From: Thiohalorhabdus sp. Cl-TMA | Lineage (GTDB): Bacteria > Pseudomonadota > Gammaproteobacteria > Thiohalorhabdales > Thiohalorhabdaceae | Direction: 5' to 3' | Assembly (NCBI RefSeq): GCF_041821045.1 | Contig: NZ_JBGUAW010000002.1 | Location: 124,001-188,000 of the forward strand | Length of the DNA: 64,000 bases | Shown: positions 55,305 through 64,000 of the stretch, one piece after another | Position numbering within the stretch: position 1 is the first letter of the stretch | Layout: every line of letters starts with the position of its first letter | Position numbers and translations under genes: made by a program | Notes under the pieces: generated by a model | The model's database searches: none | Told to the model about the DNA's origin: nothing | Seen by the model: only the letters and a program-made list of their open reading frames with translations

Positions 55305-58253
55305 ATGACCCAGTCGTCGTCCGAAACGACGGATGATTCTCCCGCCGGCTCTTTCCCCGTCGTAGGCATTGGCGGCTCGGCAGGCTCCCTGAGGCCCTTG
55401 CAGGAGCTGCTCGGCACCCTGCCCGAGGAGACCGGCGCGGCCTTCGTGGTTGTTACCCACCATCCCGCGGGTCACCGGAGCATGCTTCCCCAGCTCCTTG
55501 AGCAGAACTGCGCTCTACCGGTGATCGAGGCCGAGGATGCGGCCCCTCTGGAGCCCGATCACGTTTATGTGGCCCTGCCCGATGCGGGCACATGGAAGCT
55601 GAAAGGCGACCGGCTGGTTCGCGGGGAGCGGAATGGTCAGGAATCGACCGCCTTGGAAGTGGCCGACCACCGGAAGAGCTTGCCGCATTCGGTGGACACG
55701 TTCTTTCGGTCCCTGGCCGCGGAGCGTGAGCATCTGGCCGCCGCCATCGTGCTCTCCGGAACCGGCTCGGATGGCACGCTGGGGGTGAAGGCCGTAAAGG
55801 CCGAGGGCGGGATGGTGATGGTCCAGGATCCCGAATCCGCGGAATTCAGCGGCATGCCGAGCAGCGCCATCGCAACCAACTTGGTGGATTATGTACTGCA
55901 CCCGGAGGGGATGGTGGCCACGCTCCTCCCTTACATGCAGGCGCTGGAATGGCACCGTGCTCCTTCCGCCAGCGAGCCTCCCGAAATTCCCGAGAGCACG
56001 CTGGACAAGATCCTGGGTCTGGTGCGCCAGCGTACCGGGAATGATTTTTCCGGTTATAAGCGCAGCACCCTCCTCCGGCGCCTTGAACGGCGCATGCACG
56101 TGCAGCGGATCAAAGACCCGGGGGAATACGCGGACTTCCTTCGCCGGAACCCCGCCGAAACGGACCTCCTGTTCCGGGAGGTCATTATCAGCGTGACCAA
56201 TTTCTTTCGGGATCCCGAAGCCTGGCAAATCCTTTCCGAGGAGCCTCTCCTGGAGCAGCTCCGCACGGCGGCCTCCGAGGAGCGCGAGTTCCGGGCCTGG
56301 GTGATCGGATGCGCCACCGGGGAGGAGGCCTATACCCTCTCCATGCTCATCGTGGAATGCCTGGAGCGGCTGGAAAAAGCGCCGCCCGTGCAGGTCTTCG
56401 CTACCGACGTGGACTCCAGGGCCATCGAAACCGCGCGCGCGGGGCGCTATGCGGCCGGCATCGCCGAGGATATCTCGGAGGAGCGCCTGGCCCGCTATTT
56501 CGTCGCCGAGCAGGAGGCCTACCGGGTCAATAAGGACCTTCGCGACATGGTGGTGTTCGCCGAGCACAACGCCTTGCGCGACCCGCCGTTCACGCGTCTG
56601 GACCTGATCACCTGCCGCAACCTGCTGATCTACCTGGAGCGGGATCTGCAAAAACAGCTCCTGCCCCTGTTCCGTTACGCCATGCGCCCCGGGGGGCTGC
56701 TGTTTCTGGGGCCCTCGGAGTCGGTGGATGATTTGAGCGAAGCCTTCTCCGTGTATCACAAGCGCTGGCGGATCTATCGAGCTGAGCAGGACGGGTCGCG
56801 CAATCAGCTTCCGGAGCTGCCCGGCAAGCGGATGGAGCACCCCGGAATCCGCCACCGCGAGCCGGCGGAAGCGCGGAGTGGAGAGGAGCGGGCCGGTGAT
56901 TTGACGCGAGGCATGGAACAGCTCCTGGCGAGCCAGTTCGGTCCCCCGAGCGTGCTGGTGAACGACAAGGGCGAGGCGCTGTTCTTCCATGGCCGCACGG
57001 GCCAGTTCCTGGAGCCGGCCCAGGGGCCGGCGCGGAACCAGATCCTGGAAATGGCCCGCCCCGGGCTGCGGGCCGCCTTGAGCAAGGCGCTCCGTGAGGT
57101 CGGCGGCGCCGGCCAGGAAGAGCTGCAGCAAGCCGTCCACCTCCAGGCCGACGAAGGTTCCGAGGAAGTCGTGCTGGAGGTTCGGGTCATCCGTGCGCCC
57201 CGCGCCCTGCGGGGGCTTCGCCTGGTGACCTTTCGCAGCCGGGAAATGGCCGACACCGGAGAATCGGAGGGAACCTCCGAGGAGCTGGCGAAGCGCGAGC
57301 CCAAGGACCAGATCACCCAGCTGAAACGGGATCTGGAGGCCGTCAGGCAGGACCGGCAGATTACGGTTGAAGAGCTGCAGGCCTCCAACGAAGAGCTGCA
57401 ATCCCTGAACGAAGAGCTCCAATCCATGAACGAGGAGCTGCAGAGCAGCAACGAGGAGCTGGAGGTATCCAAGGAGGAGGTGGAATCGCTCAACGAGGAG
57501 CTGCGCAGCGTCAACGCCGAGCTCGAGGCCCGCGTCCGGGATCTGTCCGAGGCCAACGACGACCTGAAGAACCTGCTGGATAGCACCGAGCTGGCCACCG
57601 TGTTCCTGGACGAGGAACTGCGCGTCAAGCGGTTCACGGAGGCGGCCCGGCAACTGATCCCGCTGCGCCCCTCCGACGCGGGGCGACCCATCCACGAGCT
57701 GACCACCGAGCTCCAGTACGACGGCTTGAGCAGGGACGCGGAAGAGGTCCTGGATACCCTGACGCCCCGGGAAATCGAGGTGCAGAGCACGCGCGGCCAC
57801 TGGTTCCTGCTGAGTATCCGGCCCTACCGCACCACCCAGAACCAGATCAAAGGGCTGGTGTGCACCTTCCAGGACATCCAGTCCGTCAAGCGCGTGGAGG
57901 CGGAGGAGGCCTATTTCCGGGCCATCGTGCAGACCGTTCAGGAGCCCCTCCTGGTGCTGGATCCGGAATTGCGGGTGGTGTCCGCCAATGACGGCTTCTA
58001 TCGGGTGTTCCAGCTCAAGCCCCAGCAGGTGGAAGGCCGGCAATTGTTCGAGATGGGATCGGGACAATGGGACCATCCGGAGCTGCGGGCCCTCCTGGAG
58101 GAGGTGCTGCCCGAGGCCGAGACTTTTCGGGGTTTCGAGCTGGAGGCCGACTTCGGAGAAGCGGGCCCGGAACGGGTTTGGCTTAATGGCAGGCAGCTTC
58201 AGCGGGAAACCGGAGAGCCGGAGCTGATCCTGCTCTCCATGGCGACGGAATAA
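55305..58253 (+). CDS. CheB-CheR fusion with coiled coil and PAS domains
   Basis: 982 aa. CheB methylesterase domain (1-~190) with the triad Ser in GIGGSAGSLRPL, His in VVTHHPAGHRSM and Asp in SGTGSDGTLG. CheR methyltransferase (~215-495) with SAM loop VIGCATGEEAYTL and ITCRNLLIYL. Then a coiled coil of repeated xxNEELQ units (~665-740), and two PAS domains (~745-855 and ~870-980). No CheB receiver domain. Such fusions work in non-canonical chemosensory or signalling pathways. ATG 55305. Followed by a PAS histidine kinase. Confidence 0.93.
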   Translation: MTQSSSETTDDSPAGSFPVVGIGGSAGSLRPLQELLGTLPEETGAAFVVVTHHPAGHRSMLPQLLEQNCALPVIEAEDAAPLEPDHVYVALPDAGTWKLKGDRLVRGERNGQESTALEVADHRKSLPHSVDTFFRSLAAEREHLAAAIVLSGTGSDGTLGVKAVKAEGGMVMVQDPESAEFSGMPSSAIATNLVDYVLHPEGMVATLLPYMQALEWHRAPSASEPPEIPESTLDKILGLVRQRTGNDFSGYKRSTLLRRLERRMHVQRIKDPGEYADFLRRNPAETDLLFREVIISVTNFFRDPEAWQILSEEPLLEQLRTAASEEREFRAWVIGCATGEEAYTLSMLIVECLERLEKAPPVQVFATDVDSRAIETARAGRYAAGIAEDISEERLARYFVAEQEAYRVNKDLRDMVVFAEHNALRDPPFTRLDLITCRNLLIYLERDLQKQLLPLFRYAMRPGGLLFLGPSESVDDLSEAFSVYHKRWRIYRAEQDGSRNQLPELPGKRMEHPGIRHREPAEARSGEERAGDLTRGMEQLLASQFGPPSVLVNDKGEALFFHGRTGQFLEPAQGPARNQILEMARPGLRAALSKALREVGGAGQEELQQAVHLQADEGSEEVVLEVRVIRAPRALRGLRLVTFRSREMADTGESEGTSEELAKREPKDQITQLKRDLEAVRQDRQITVEELQASNEELQSLNEELQSMNEELQSSNEELEVSKEEVESLNEELRSVNAELEARVRDLSEANDDLKNLLDSTELATVFLDEELRVKRFTEAARQLIPLRPSDAGRPIHELTTELQYDGLSRDAEEVLDTLTPREIEVQSTRGHWFLLSIRPYRTTQNQIKGLVCTFQDIQSVKRVEAEEAYFRAIVQTVQEPLLVLDPELRVVSANDGFYRVFQLKPQQVEGRQLFEMGSGQWDHPELRALLEEVLPEAETFRGFELEADFGEAGPERVWLNGRQLQRETGEPELILLSMATE

Positions 58254-58255
58254 GA

Positions 58256-58274
58256 ACCGCCCTCCTAGGGCGGT
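58256..58274 (+). promoter_or_regulatory. Short hairpin between the CheB/R and histidine-kinase genes
   Basis: ACCGCCCT-CCT-AGGGCGGT, immediately after the CheB/R stop and just before the kinase ribosome site GGAGG. No T-run. It may set relative expression. Confidence 0.5.
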
Positions 58275-58285
58275 AGGAGGCCGTA

Positions 58286-59569
58286 ATGGCCGAAGAGGGA
58301 TCTGCCCCGGACGCCGGCGGCAATAGCCTGCGGAACCGGGCGCGGCAGCGTTTGGGTGCCCAGGGAGTAGACGTATCCGAGCTGTCCTCGGAGGATATCC
58401 AGGCCGTGGTGGAGGAGCTCCATATCCACCAGGAGGAGCTGGCCATCCAGAATGAGGAGCTCCAGGAGGTGCAGGTCGAGCTGAGCGAGGCGCGCGATCG
58501 CTATTGGGACCTGTTCCAGCATGCGCCCGTCGGCTACCTGATCCTGGATGGCCAGGGGTGCATCCGGGAAGCCAATTTTCGGGCCACGGAGCTGCTGTCC
58601 ATTACCCGGAGCTACGCGGAAGGACATCCCTTCTCGGAATTCCTCGCCGCCGGGGCACAGGATGCCTGGTACCTGCACCGACGCGCCCTTTCCCGGTATT
58701 CAAAAAGGCAGGTCGCGGAGCTGACCTTGGCTCCCGCCGATGGCCATTCCCGGGAGGTGCTGGTGGAAACGGTCCCGGAAGCGAATCTCGAGGGCGCCGA
58801 GCCCTGCTACCGCAGCGTGCTCATAGACATCACCAAGAGCAAGCAGGACGAGCGGGACCGTATCGAGGGAGAACGGCGCAAGGATGCGTTCCTGACCCTG
58901 CTCGGCCATGAGCTGCGCAACCCTCTCACACCGATCATCTCCACCAGCGGACACCTCCTGGAGCATTGGGACCAGCTCGATATGGGCTCCGAGCGCATGA
59001 AGGAGGCCGTGCAGATCATTCACCAGCAAGGCAGCCATCTAGCGCGGCTGGTGGAAGAGCTCATGGATCTCAGCCGCATCAAGCAGGGGCGCCTCACCCT
59101 GCGGGAGACGGAGGTGGATGCCCGGGAAATCGCCCGGCAGGCCGTCGATTCCATTCATCCCAGAACCGAGGAGGACCGGCAGGTCCTCTCCGTGGATCTG
59201 CCCGAGTCCCCCTTGCCCGTCTTCGCCGATCCCACCCGCCTGGAGCAGATCCTCAACAACCTCCTCGCCAACGCCAATAAATTCACCCCGACCGGGGGCA
59301 CCATCTATCTGACCGGTTTCCGGGAAGGGGATCAGGTTGTCCTCGCTGTAAGTGATACGGGCAGGGGGCTTACGTCCCAGCAGCTCTCGGATATCTTTCA
59401 GGACGTCGGTCAGAAGCCCGTCCCGGATGCCGATTCGGGCGGCCTGGGGCTCGGCCTGCCCCTGGTCCGTCGCCTGGTGGAGCTGCATGGCGGCAAGGTC
59501 GGGGCCGAGAGCCCCGGCCAAGGGCAGGGGGCCAAGTTCATCGTTCGGCTGCCCGCTCATTGTCCCTAG
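58286..59569 (+). CDS. PAS-domain sensor histidine kinase
   Basis: 427 aa, soluble. Short coiled coil (VVEELHIHQEELAIQNEELQ), PAS domain (~70-190: YWDLFQHAPVGYLILDGQG), HisKA with the phosphorylated His in LTLLGHELRNPLTPI, and HATPase with N-box NNLLANANKFTP, G1 DTGRGL and G2 GGLGLGLPLV. ATG with GGAGGCCGTA upstream. 32 bp after the CheB/R fusion, so the two likely form one pathway. No response regulator is in the window. Confidence 0.93.
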   Translation: MAEEGSAPDAGGNSLRNRARQRLGAQGVDVSELSSEDIQAVVEELHIHQEELAIQNEELQEVQVELSEARDRYWDLFQHAPVGYLILDGQGCIREANFRATELLSITRSYAEGHPFSEFLAAGAQDAWYLHRRALSRYSKRQVAELTLAPADGHSREVLVETVPEANLEGAEPCYRSVLIDITKSKQDERDRIEGERRKDAFLTLLGHELRNPLTPIISTSGHLLEHWDQLDMGSERMKEAVQIIHQQGSHLARLVEELMDLSRIKQGRLTLRETEVDAREIARQAVDSIHPRTEEDRQVLSVDLPESPLPVFADPTRLEQILNNLLANANKFTPTGGTIYLTGFREGDQVVLAVSDTGRGLTSQQLSDIFQDVGQKPVPDADSGGLGLGLPLVRRLVELHGGKVGAESPGQGQGAKFIVRLPAHCP

Positions 59570-59615
59570 CGATAGGACGACCTCGTAATCGTGCGGCCAA
59601 GCGGGCGGGGAAGGG

Positions 59616-60077
59616 CTAGTCCTGCTTCATTGCCTGGCTCCTCTGCTCGGCCACGGCCTCCCGGGCCTTCCGGGGCGCGGGGTGCCGCCAGGCGACCCGC
59701 TCCGCCCCGGCGGACTTGGACCCTTTCAGTAGCGTGTGCTCCTCCCAGTCCCGCACCGTGATTTTGTAGGCGAAGGTCTTTTCCCGCATCTTCGGCGAGC
59801 GCTCCGCGGCCTCGGTGAGGGCGTCCCGGAGCTGGCGCACGAACTGCGCACCGGCATAGCGGGCCTGCTTGTCCTTGGCGAACTTGGAAAGGCGCAGGGA
59901 AAGGACGAACGTGTCGTCCTTCCGCGTCATGTGGGCCTCTTCCACCCAGACGCTGGCCCGGGTGGTGGAAACCGCCTGCTTCTTCACCGCTTGGGAAAAG
60001 CCGGGGCCTTCGCCAGAGCCGCCGCATCCCGCCGCGAGCAGGGTGAGGATACTAAGGGGCAGCCAGCTGCGGCGCAT
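59616..60077 (-). CDS. Hypothetical lipoprotein
   Basis: 153 aa. Lipobox LLAAGCGGS after a short signal (MRRSWLPLSILT). The mature part is strongly basic and helical (KFAKDKQARYAGAQFVRQLRDAL). No family recognised. ATG 60077 with AAGGGAGA upstream. Convergent with the histidine-kinase gene. Confidence 0.7.
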   Translation of the reverse strand: MRRSWLPLSILTLLAAGCGGSGEGPGFSQAVKKQAVSTTRASVWVEEAHMTRKDDTFVLSLRLSKFAKDKQARYAGAQFVRQLRDALTEAAERSPKMREKTFAYKITVRDWEEHTLLKGSKSAGAERVAWRHPAPRKAREAVAEQRSQAMKQD

Positions 60078-60388
60078 AAGGTGTCTCCCTTCTGAATTCG
60101 TCCCCCGATTCCGAATGTAGGTCTTCACGGACGCCCAGGTAAACCCGGATCCGGCCCCCGAACCGGCGCGCCTTCGCTGTCCAGTGGGGCGGGTATGGGG
60201 CGAGACCCCGGTTTCGCGGGAGCGCTGCGGGGTTTCCTTAAGTGGCCGGACCACGGGATGCCGGGAGGGGTTTCAGGGGAACCGGGAATCTGCCTATGCT
60301 GGGCATGTCCGGTGTCGCTCCGACCGTCCCCGGCGCCGTCCGTGCGGGCCCGCGAAGGGAAATGCAAGATTCTCCGGAAAAGGCCGAC
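60078..60388. other. Upstream region of the PBP1A gene
   Basis: About 310 bases without a recognised gene or clear promoter. Divergent control region for the lipoprotein and PBP1A genes. Confidence 0.4.
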
Positions 60389-62815
60389 ATGGAAAAGAAG
60401 TCCGGCGTGATTGGCGTACGGATGCGCCGCATCATGCGCTGGGGCCTGGGTGGAGGCGCCGGGCTCCTGGTGCTGCTGGCCGGCTGGCTGTATGTCACGG
60501 TTCCCTCCATCGACCGGATCGTCTCCTACGACCCCAAGGTCCCCATGCGGATCTATACCGCCGATGGCCGCCTGATCGGCCAGTACGGGGAGCAGTATCG
60601 GCTCCCTCTCCCACTGAAGGACATTCCCAAGGGCATGCGGCGTGCTTTCCTCGCCGCCGAGGACGCGGACTTCTACAGCCACCCGGGCATCGACCTGGCG
60701 GGGATAACCCGTGCCCTGATCGCGGACATCCGCGCCGGGGCCTTCGTCCAGGGCGGCAGCACCATCACCCAGCAGGTGGCCCGCACCTTCCTGCTGAGCC
60801 GGGAGCGGACCATATCCCGCAAGCTGCGGGAGACCTTCCTCGCCTTCGAGATCGAGGTAGCCCTGACCAAGCGGGAGGTGCTTCACCGCTACCTGAATCA
60901 GGTCTACCTGGGCAGCGGGGCCTACGGGGTGCAGGCCGCGGCGCGGACGTTCTACGGCCGGCCCGTGACGGAGCTGACCCTCGCGGAGCGGGCCCTGCTG
61001 GCCGGCCTGCCCAAGGGGCCCGCGTACTACAATCCCATTCGCCATCCGGAGCGGGCCCGCGCCCGCCGGGACTACGTACTCCATCAGATGCTGGATGCCG
61101 GCTGGGTGGGCCCCGATGCGGTGCTGCGGGCGCTGGAGACCCCCGTCCACGCGGCTTATCATCCGCCGGTTGCCGAGCCCCGGCCTATGCTGGCCGCGGC
61201 GGTGCGCAAGCGGGTGATCGCCCGCTACGGCGAGGAGACCGCCGCCACCGGCGGACTCCAGGTGGTCACCACCATCGACGGGCGCCTGCAGCGGCTCGCG
61301 CAGGAGGCGGTCCAGGAGGGACTGCTCGCCTATACCAGGCGGCACGGCTTCCGGGGCCCGGTGGCCCACCTGGGACCGCCCGGTCCGGACGGCCTGAAGG
61401 AAGCGCGGAACCGGCTCCGGGCGCTGGAGGCACCGGGCCCGCTGCGTCCCGCCCTGGTGCTCGGCTTCGGGCAAGGGGGGCGCGAGGGGGTGCGGGCGCT
61501 GTTGGCCGACGGGCGGCGGGTGCTCGTGCCCTGGTCCACCATGGAGTGGGCCCGGCCTTTCCGCACCACCCGGAGTCGCGGGCCGGCACCCGCCGGTCCG
61601 CGCCAGGTGGTTCGTGCCGGGGACGTGGTACACCTCCGTCCAGCCGCTTCGGGGTGGGCGTTCAGCCAGGTGCCCGTGGTGGAGGGCGCCCTGGTGGCGG
61701 TGGATCCCGATTCCGGCGCCGCCCGGGCGGTGGTGGGCGGCTTCGAGCCGGGCGCCGGCTCCTTCAATCGTGCCCTTCAGGCCCGCCGCCAGCCCGGATC
61801 CGCCTTCAAGCCCCTGGTCTACGCGGCGGCCCTGGCCCGCGGCATGACCCCGGCCACGCTCATCAACGACGCGCCCCTGGTGTTCCGGGGGTCCGGAGAG
61901 GCCTCCTCCTGGCGGCCGGAGAACTATTCCCGGACCTTCCACGGCCCCACCCGGTTGCGGGAGGGGCTGGTACATTCCCGCAACCTGATGGCCCTGCGCG
62001 TCCTGCGGCGCACGGGCCTGGATTACGGGCGCCGCTTCACCGCCCGCTTCGGCCTGGAACGGGAGCGCCTGCCCGACGACCTGACCCTGGCCCTGGGAAC
62101 CGCCGGCGTCACCCCCTGGGCCATGACCGGGGCATATACCGCCTTCGCCAACCAGGGCGTGCGGACCGAGCCCTACCTGATCGAGCGCATCCTTACCTGC
62201 GGGGGGCGGGTCCTACTCGACCGGCATCCGGAGCGCGTCGACACCGGCACCGTGCCGGGGAAGCACGCCCGGCGGGTGATGAGCCCCCAGGTGAGCTATC
62301 AGATGACGGCCATGCTGCAGGAGGTGGTGGAAAACGGCACCGGCTGGCGCGTGGACCGCGGCATGGACCGGCCGGTGGGTGGCAAGACCGGCACCACCAA
62401 CCGGCAGGAGGACGCCTGGTTCATGGGCTACACGCCCCGCCTGGTAACCGGCGTCTGGGTGGGCTTCGACCGGCCGCGCTCCCTGGGCCGGAAGGAGACC
62501 GGATCGCGGGCCGCCAGCCCCGTCTGGACGCGATTCATGGCCCGGACCCTGCGGGGCCGGGCGTACACGCCCTTCGAGCGTCCCGATGGTCTCATCCGGG
62601 TCCAGATCGACAAGGAGACCGGCCTGTTGGCGGAATCCCCCGGACCGGGGACCCGTTTCGAATGGTTCCGTGCCGGCATGGCGCCGGCGCGGACCGCCAC
62701 CACCCCCACGCTCGCGCAGGGCGAGGAACCGGAAGGCGGGCTCTCGACACCACCTTCCGCGAACGGGAGCGAGGGGTCCGGGGAGGCGCGCTCCCTGCTG
62801 AACGACCTGTTCTAG
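60389..62815 (+). CDS. mrcA: Bifunctional penicillin-binding protein 1A
   Basis: Class A PBP building and cross-linking peptidoglycan. One membrane anchor (~19-38), the glycosyltransferase domain with AAEDADFYSHPGIDLAG and GGSTITQQVARTFLL, an OB-like insert (~320-420), then the transpeptidase with SxxK in PGSAFKP (S471, K474), SxN in VHSRNLMA and KTG in GGKTGTT (K666). 808 aa. ATG 60389 with AAAAGG six bases upstream; ATG 60362 is possible. Its stop overlaps that of the convergent carboxypeptidase-family gene (shared CTAG). Confidence 0.93.
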   Translation: MEKKSGVIGVRMRRIMRWGLGGGAGLLVLLAGWLYVTVPSIDRIVSYDPKVPMRIYTADGRLIGQYGEQYRLPLPLKDIPKGMRRAFLAAEDADFYSHPGIDLAGITRALIADIRAGAFVQGGSTITQQVARTFLLSRERTISRKLRETFLAFEIEVALTKREVLHRYLNQVYLGSGAYGVQAAARTFYGRPVTELTLAERALLAGLPKGPAYYNPIRHPERARARRDYVLHQMLDAGWVGPDAVLRALETPVHAAYHPPVAEPRPMLAAAVRKRVIARYGEETAATGGLQVVTTIDGRLQRLAQEAVQEGLLAYTRRHGFRGPVAHLGPPGPDGLKEARNRLRALEAPGPLRPALVLGFGQGGREGVRALLADGRRVLVPWSTMEWARPFRTTRSRGPAPAGPRQVVRAGDVVHLRPAASGWAFSQVPVVEGALVAVDPDSGAARAVVGGFEPGAGSFNRALQARRQPGSAFKPLVYAAALARGMTPATLINDAPLVFRGSGEASSWRPENYSRTFHGPTRLREGLVHSRNLMALRVLRRTGLDYGRRFTARFGLERERLPDDLTLALGTAGVTPWAMTGAYTAFANQGVRTEPYLIERILTCGGRVLLDRHPERVDTGTVPGKHARRVMSPQVSYQMTAMLQEVVENGTGWRVDRGMDRPVGGKTGTTNRQEDAWFMGYTPRLVTGVWVGFDRPRSLGRKETGSRAASPVWTRFMARTLRGRAYTPFERPDGLIRVQIDKETGLLAESPGPGTRFEWFRAGMAPARTATTPTLAQGEEPEGGLSTPPSANGSEGSGEARSLLNDLF

Positions 62816-64000
62816 CCCGGGGGGCCGTTGCCGGTGCTTTCCTCGTCGTGGGCGAGGAGCTTGCGCCGCTGGCGCTTCCAGAACCGCTTCCACTCCAGCC
62901 GCACCGTATCCACCACGTGCCGCATCCAGCCGCCCCAGGCGACGCCGTGCTGCGCCACCAGGGGTCGGCGGGCCAGGGCATGGCCGTTCAGGTCCACATG
63001 CAGCCGGCCCAGGCGCTCCCCGTCCCGGATCGGCGCGCTCAGGGGGCGCTCGATCTCGGGCCGGAATCGGAGCGCGTCCCTCCGGTTCCGGGGGATGGTC
63101 AGAAACAGGTCGCGGCTGACGCCGGCGGCCACCTGGTCCGACTCGCCCTTCCAGACCCGCACCTCGCGGATCCGCTCGCCGGCCCCGTAGGGATGGATGG
63201 TTTCGTAGAAGCGGAAGCCGTAGTCGAGCGCCGCCATGGCGTCCTGGAACCGGGCCTCGCTGCTTCCCGCGCCCAGAAGCACGCTCAGAAAGCGCGTCCG
63301 GTCCCGCCGGGCGGAGGTGATCAGGTGGTAGCCGGCTTTCCGGCCGTATCCGGTCATCAGCCCGTCCGCGCCCTCGAAGAACGCCAGGAGCCGGTTGCGG
63401 TTGCGCTGGGTGATGCCGTTGTGCGTGATTTCCTGTTGGCGGAAGCGGCGGTAGTGGCTCGGGAATCGGCGGATAAGGGCGCGCGCCAGGGTGGCCATGT
63501 CCCGGGCGGTGGTGTACTGGTCGGCGTGGCGGATGCCGCTCGGATTGGCGAAGCGGGTGTGCTCCATGCCCAGGGCGTCGGCCTGGCGGTTCATCATGCG
63601 CACGAACCCGGAAACGCTCCCGGCCACATGCCGGGCAAGGGCCTGGGCGGCGTCGTTGCCGCCCGCCACGAGCAGCCCCTGGAGCAGCTTGTCCACGGAG
63701 ACCGTCTCGCCGACGCCCAGGAACATCTGGGCGCCCGACATCCGCCATGTGTCCTCGCGGATCCGTACCTGGTCCGTTACCGCGATCCCGCCGCCGTCCA
63801 GGGCCCGGAAGGAGAGATAGGCGGTCATGAGCTTGGCCAGGCTCGCGGGGGCGTACCGCTTGTCGGGGTGCTCACTGGCCAGGACGCGGCCGGACCGGGT
63901 CGCCATCAGCAGCGAGGCATCGGCGTTCAGGTCGGGTGGCGCGGGGGTCGCCGAGGCGGTGGCCGCGAATGCGAGCAGCGCCGGGGCGAGCATCCAGGGG
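62812..64000 (-). CDS. D-alanyl-D-alanine carboxypeptidase family protein with altered motifs, N-terminus outside window
   Basis: S11-family (DacA/DacC-like) fold. The visible frame runs from the window edge; the first Met seen (63993) lacks a charged signal start, so the true N-terminus is probably beyond 64000. SxxK is intact in APASLAKLMTAYL. The second motif, normally SxN, reads VAGGNDAAQAL (Gly for Ser), and the KTG motif reads DGLMTGYGRKAGYHL (Met for Lys). SGIRHADQYTTARDMA is otherwise typical, and the C-terminal beta domain and basic amphipathic tail (RLEWKRFWKRQRRKLL) are present. Activity is therefore uncertain. Confidence 0.85.
   Translation of the reverse strand, partial: PWMLAPALLAFAATASATPAPPDLNADASLLMATRSGRVLASEHPDKRYAPASLAKLMTAYLSFRALDGGGIAVTDQVRIREDTWRMSGAQMFLGVGETVSVDKLLQGLLVAGGNDAAQALARHVAGSVSGFVRMMNRQADALGMEHTRFANPSGIRHADQYTTARDMATLARALIRRFPSHYRRFRQQEITHNGITQRNRNRLLAFFEGADGLMTGYGRKAGYHLITSARRDRTRFLSVLLGAGSSEARFQDAMAALDYGFRFYETIHPYGAGERIREVRVWKGESDQVAAGVSRDLFLTIPRNRRDALRFRPEIERPLSAPIRDGERLGRLHVDLNGHALARRPLVAQHGVAWGGWMRHVVDTVRLEWKRFWKRQRRKLLAHDEESTGNGPPG

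Overview
The window is a GC-rich (roughly two-thirds G+C) chromosomal segment, almost certainly from a gammaproteobacterium. Supporting markers are ubiE-ubiB, gpmI-envC-ctpA-yibQ, uvrA-MFS-ssb, torF-glnK-amtB, apaH, and a B12-dependent ribonucleotide reductase split into NrdJa and NrdJb as in Pseudomonas. Acidic surface composition of several proteins, cytochrome c', a candidate sulfane-sulfur-sensing ArsR regulator and many redox genes would fit a halophilic or sulfur-oxidising lineage such as the Ectothiorhodospiraceae or Thiohalorhabdus relatives. That placement is inference only.

Layout. 0-2.4 kb: a minus-strand efflux operon (ArsR regulator, TolC-like protein, truncated membrane-fusion protein). 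2.4-8.4 kb: a tight plus-strand run gpmI-envC-ctpA-yibQ-like-DJ-1 closed by a strong terminator. 8.5-15.2 kb: a DUF4396 membrane protein, then minus-strand ubiE-ubiB and two tandem paralogous membrane PAS-GGDEF diguanylate cyclases. 15.2-23.4 kb: nrdJa and nrdJb, separated by an AT-rich Abi-alpha (DUF4393) gene and a Phd/PIN toxin-antitoxin pair whose antitoxin is frameshifted, followed by a C5-methyltransferase / restriction endonuclease / Vsr cassette. This is a compact defence island wrapped around a split housekeeping gene. The nrdJ leader has two NrdR-type boxes and three abutting DnaA-box-like 9-mers.

23.4-30 kb: accessory genes (lipoprotein, double UspA, outer-membrane barrel, two AlkD-like paralogs, DUF6064, DUF2628) with some long gene-free stretches. 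30-39 kb: redox genes. These are a SCO1-like protein with a candidate two-operator promoter and a chemoreceptor with a His-rich membrane sensor, then an Acg-type nitroreductase-fold protein, DUF5996, a CobW GTPase, cytochrome b561-like and cytochrome c', a LysR regulator and an M16 peptidase. A 19-base motif is shared by the promoters of the cytochrome b and cytochrome c'/LysR units. 39.2-42.3 kb: a sigma-54/NtrC-type promoter driving torF-glnK-amtB (nitrogen control).

42.3-43 kb: five minus-strand tRNA genes (Leu-CAG, Gly, Pro, Thr, Leu-GAG). 43-48.6 kb: apaH, a PAS-GAF-GGDEF-EAL protein, a SafE-like membrane protein and small membrane proteins. 48.6-54.4 kb: uvrA, a YajR-like MFS transporter, ssb and a 1-Cys peroxiredoxin. 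54.4-64 kb: a gene-poor stretch, a CheB-CheR-PAS fusion with a partner histidine kinase, a lipoprotein, PBP1A, and a D,D-carboxypeptidase-family protein with two altered active-site motifs that runs to the window edge.

All functions are read from motifs in the sequence and from memory of the families; no database search was run.
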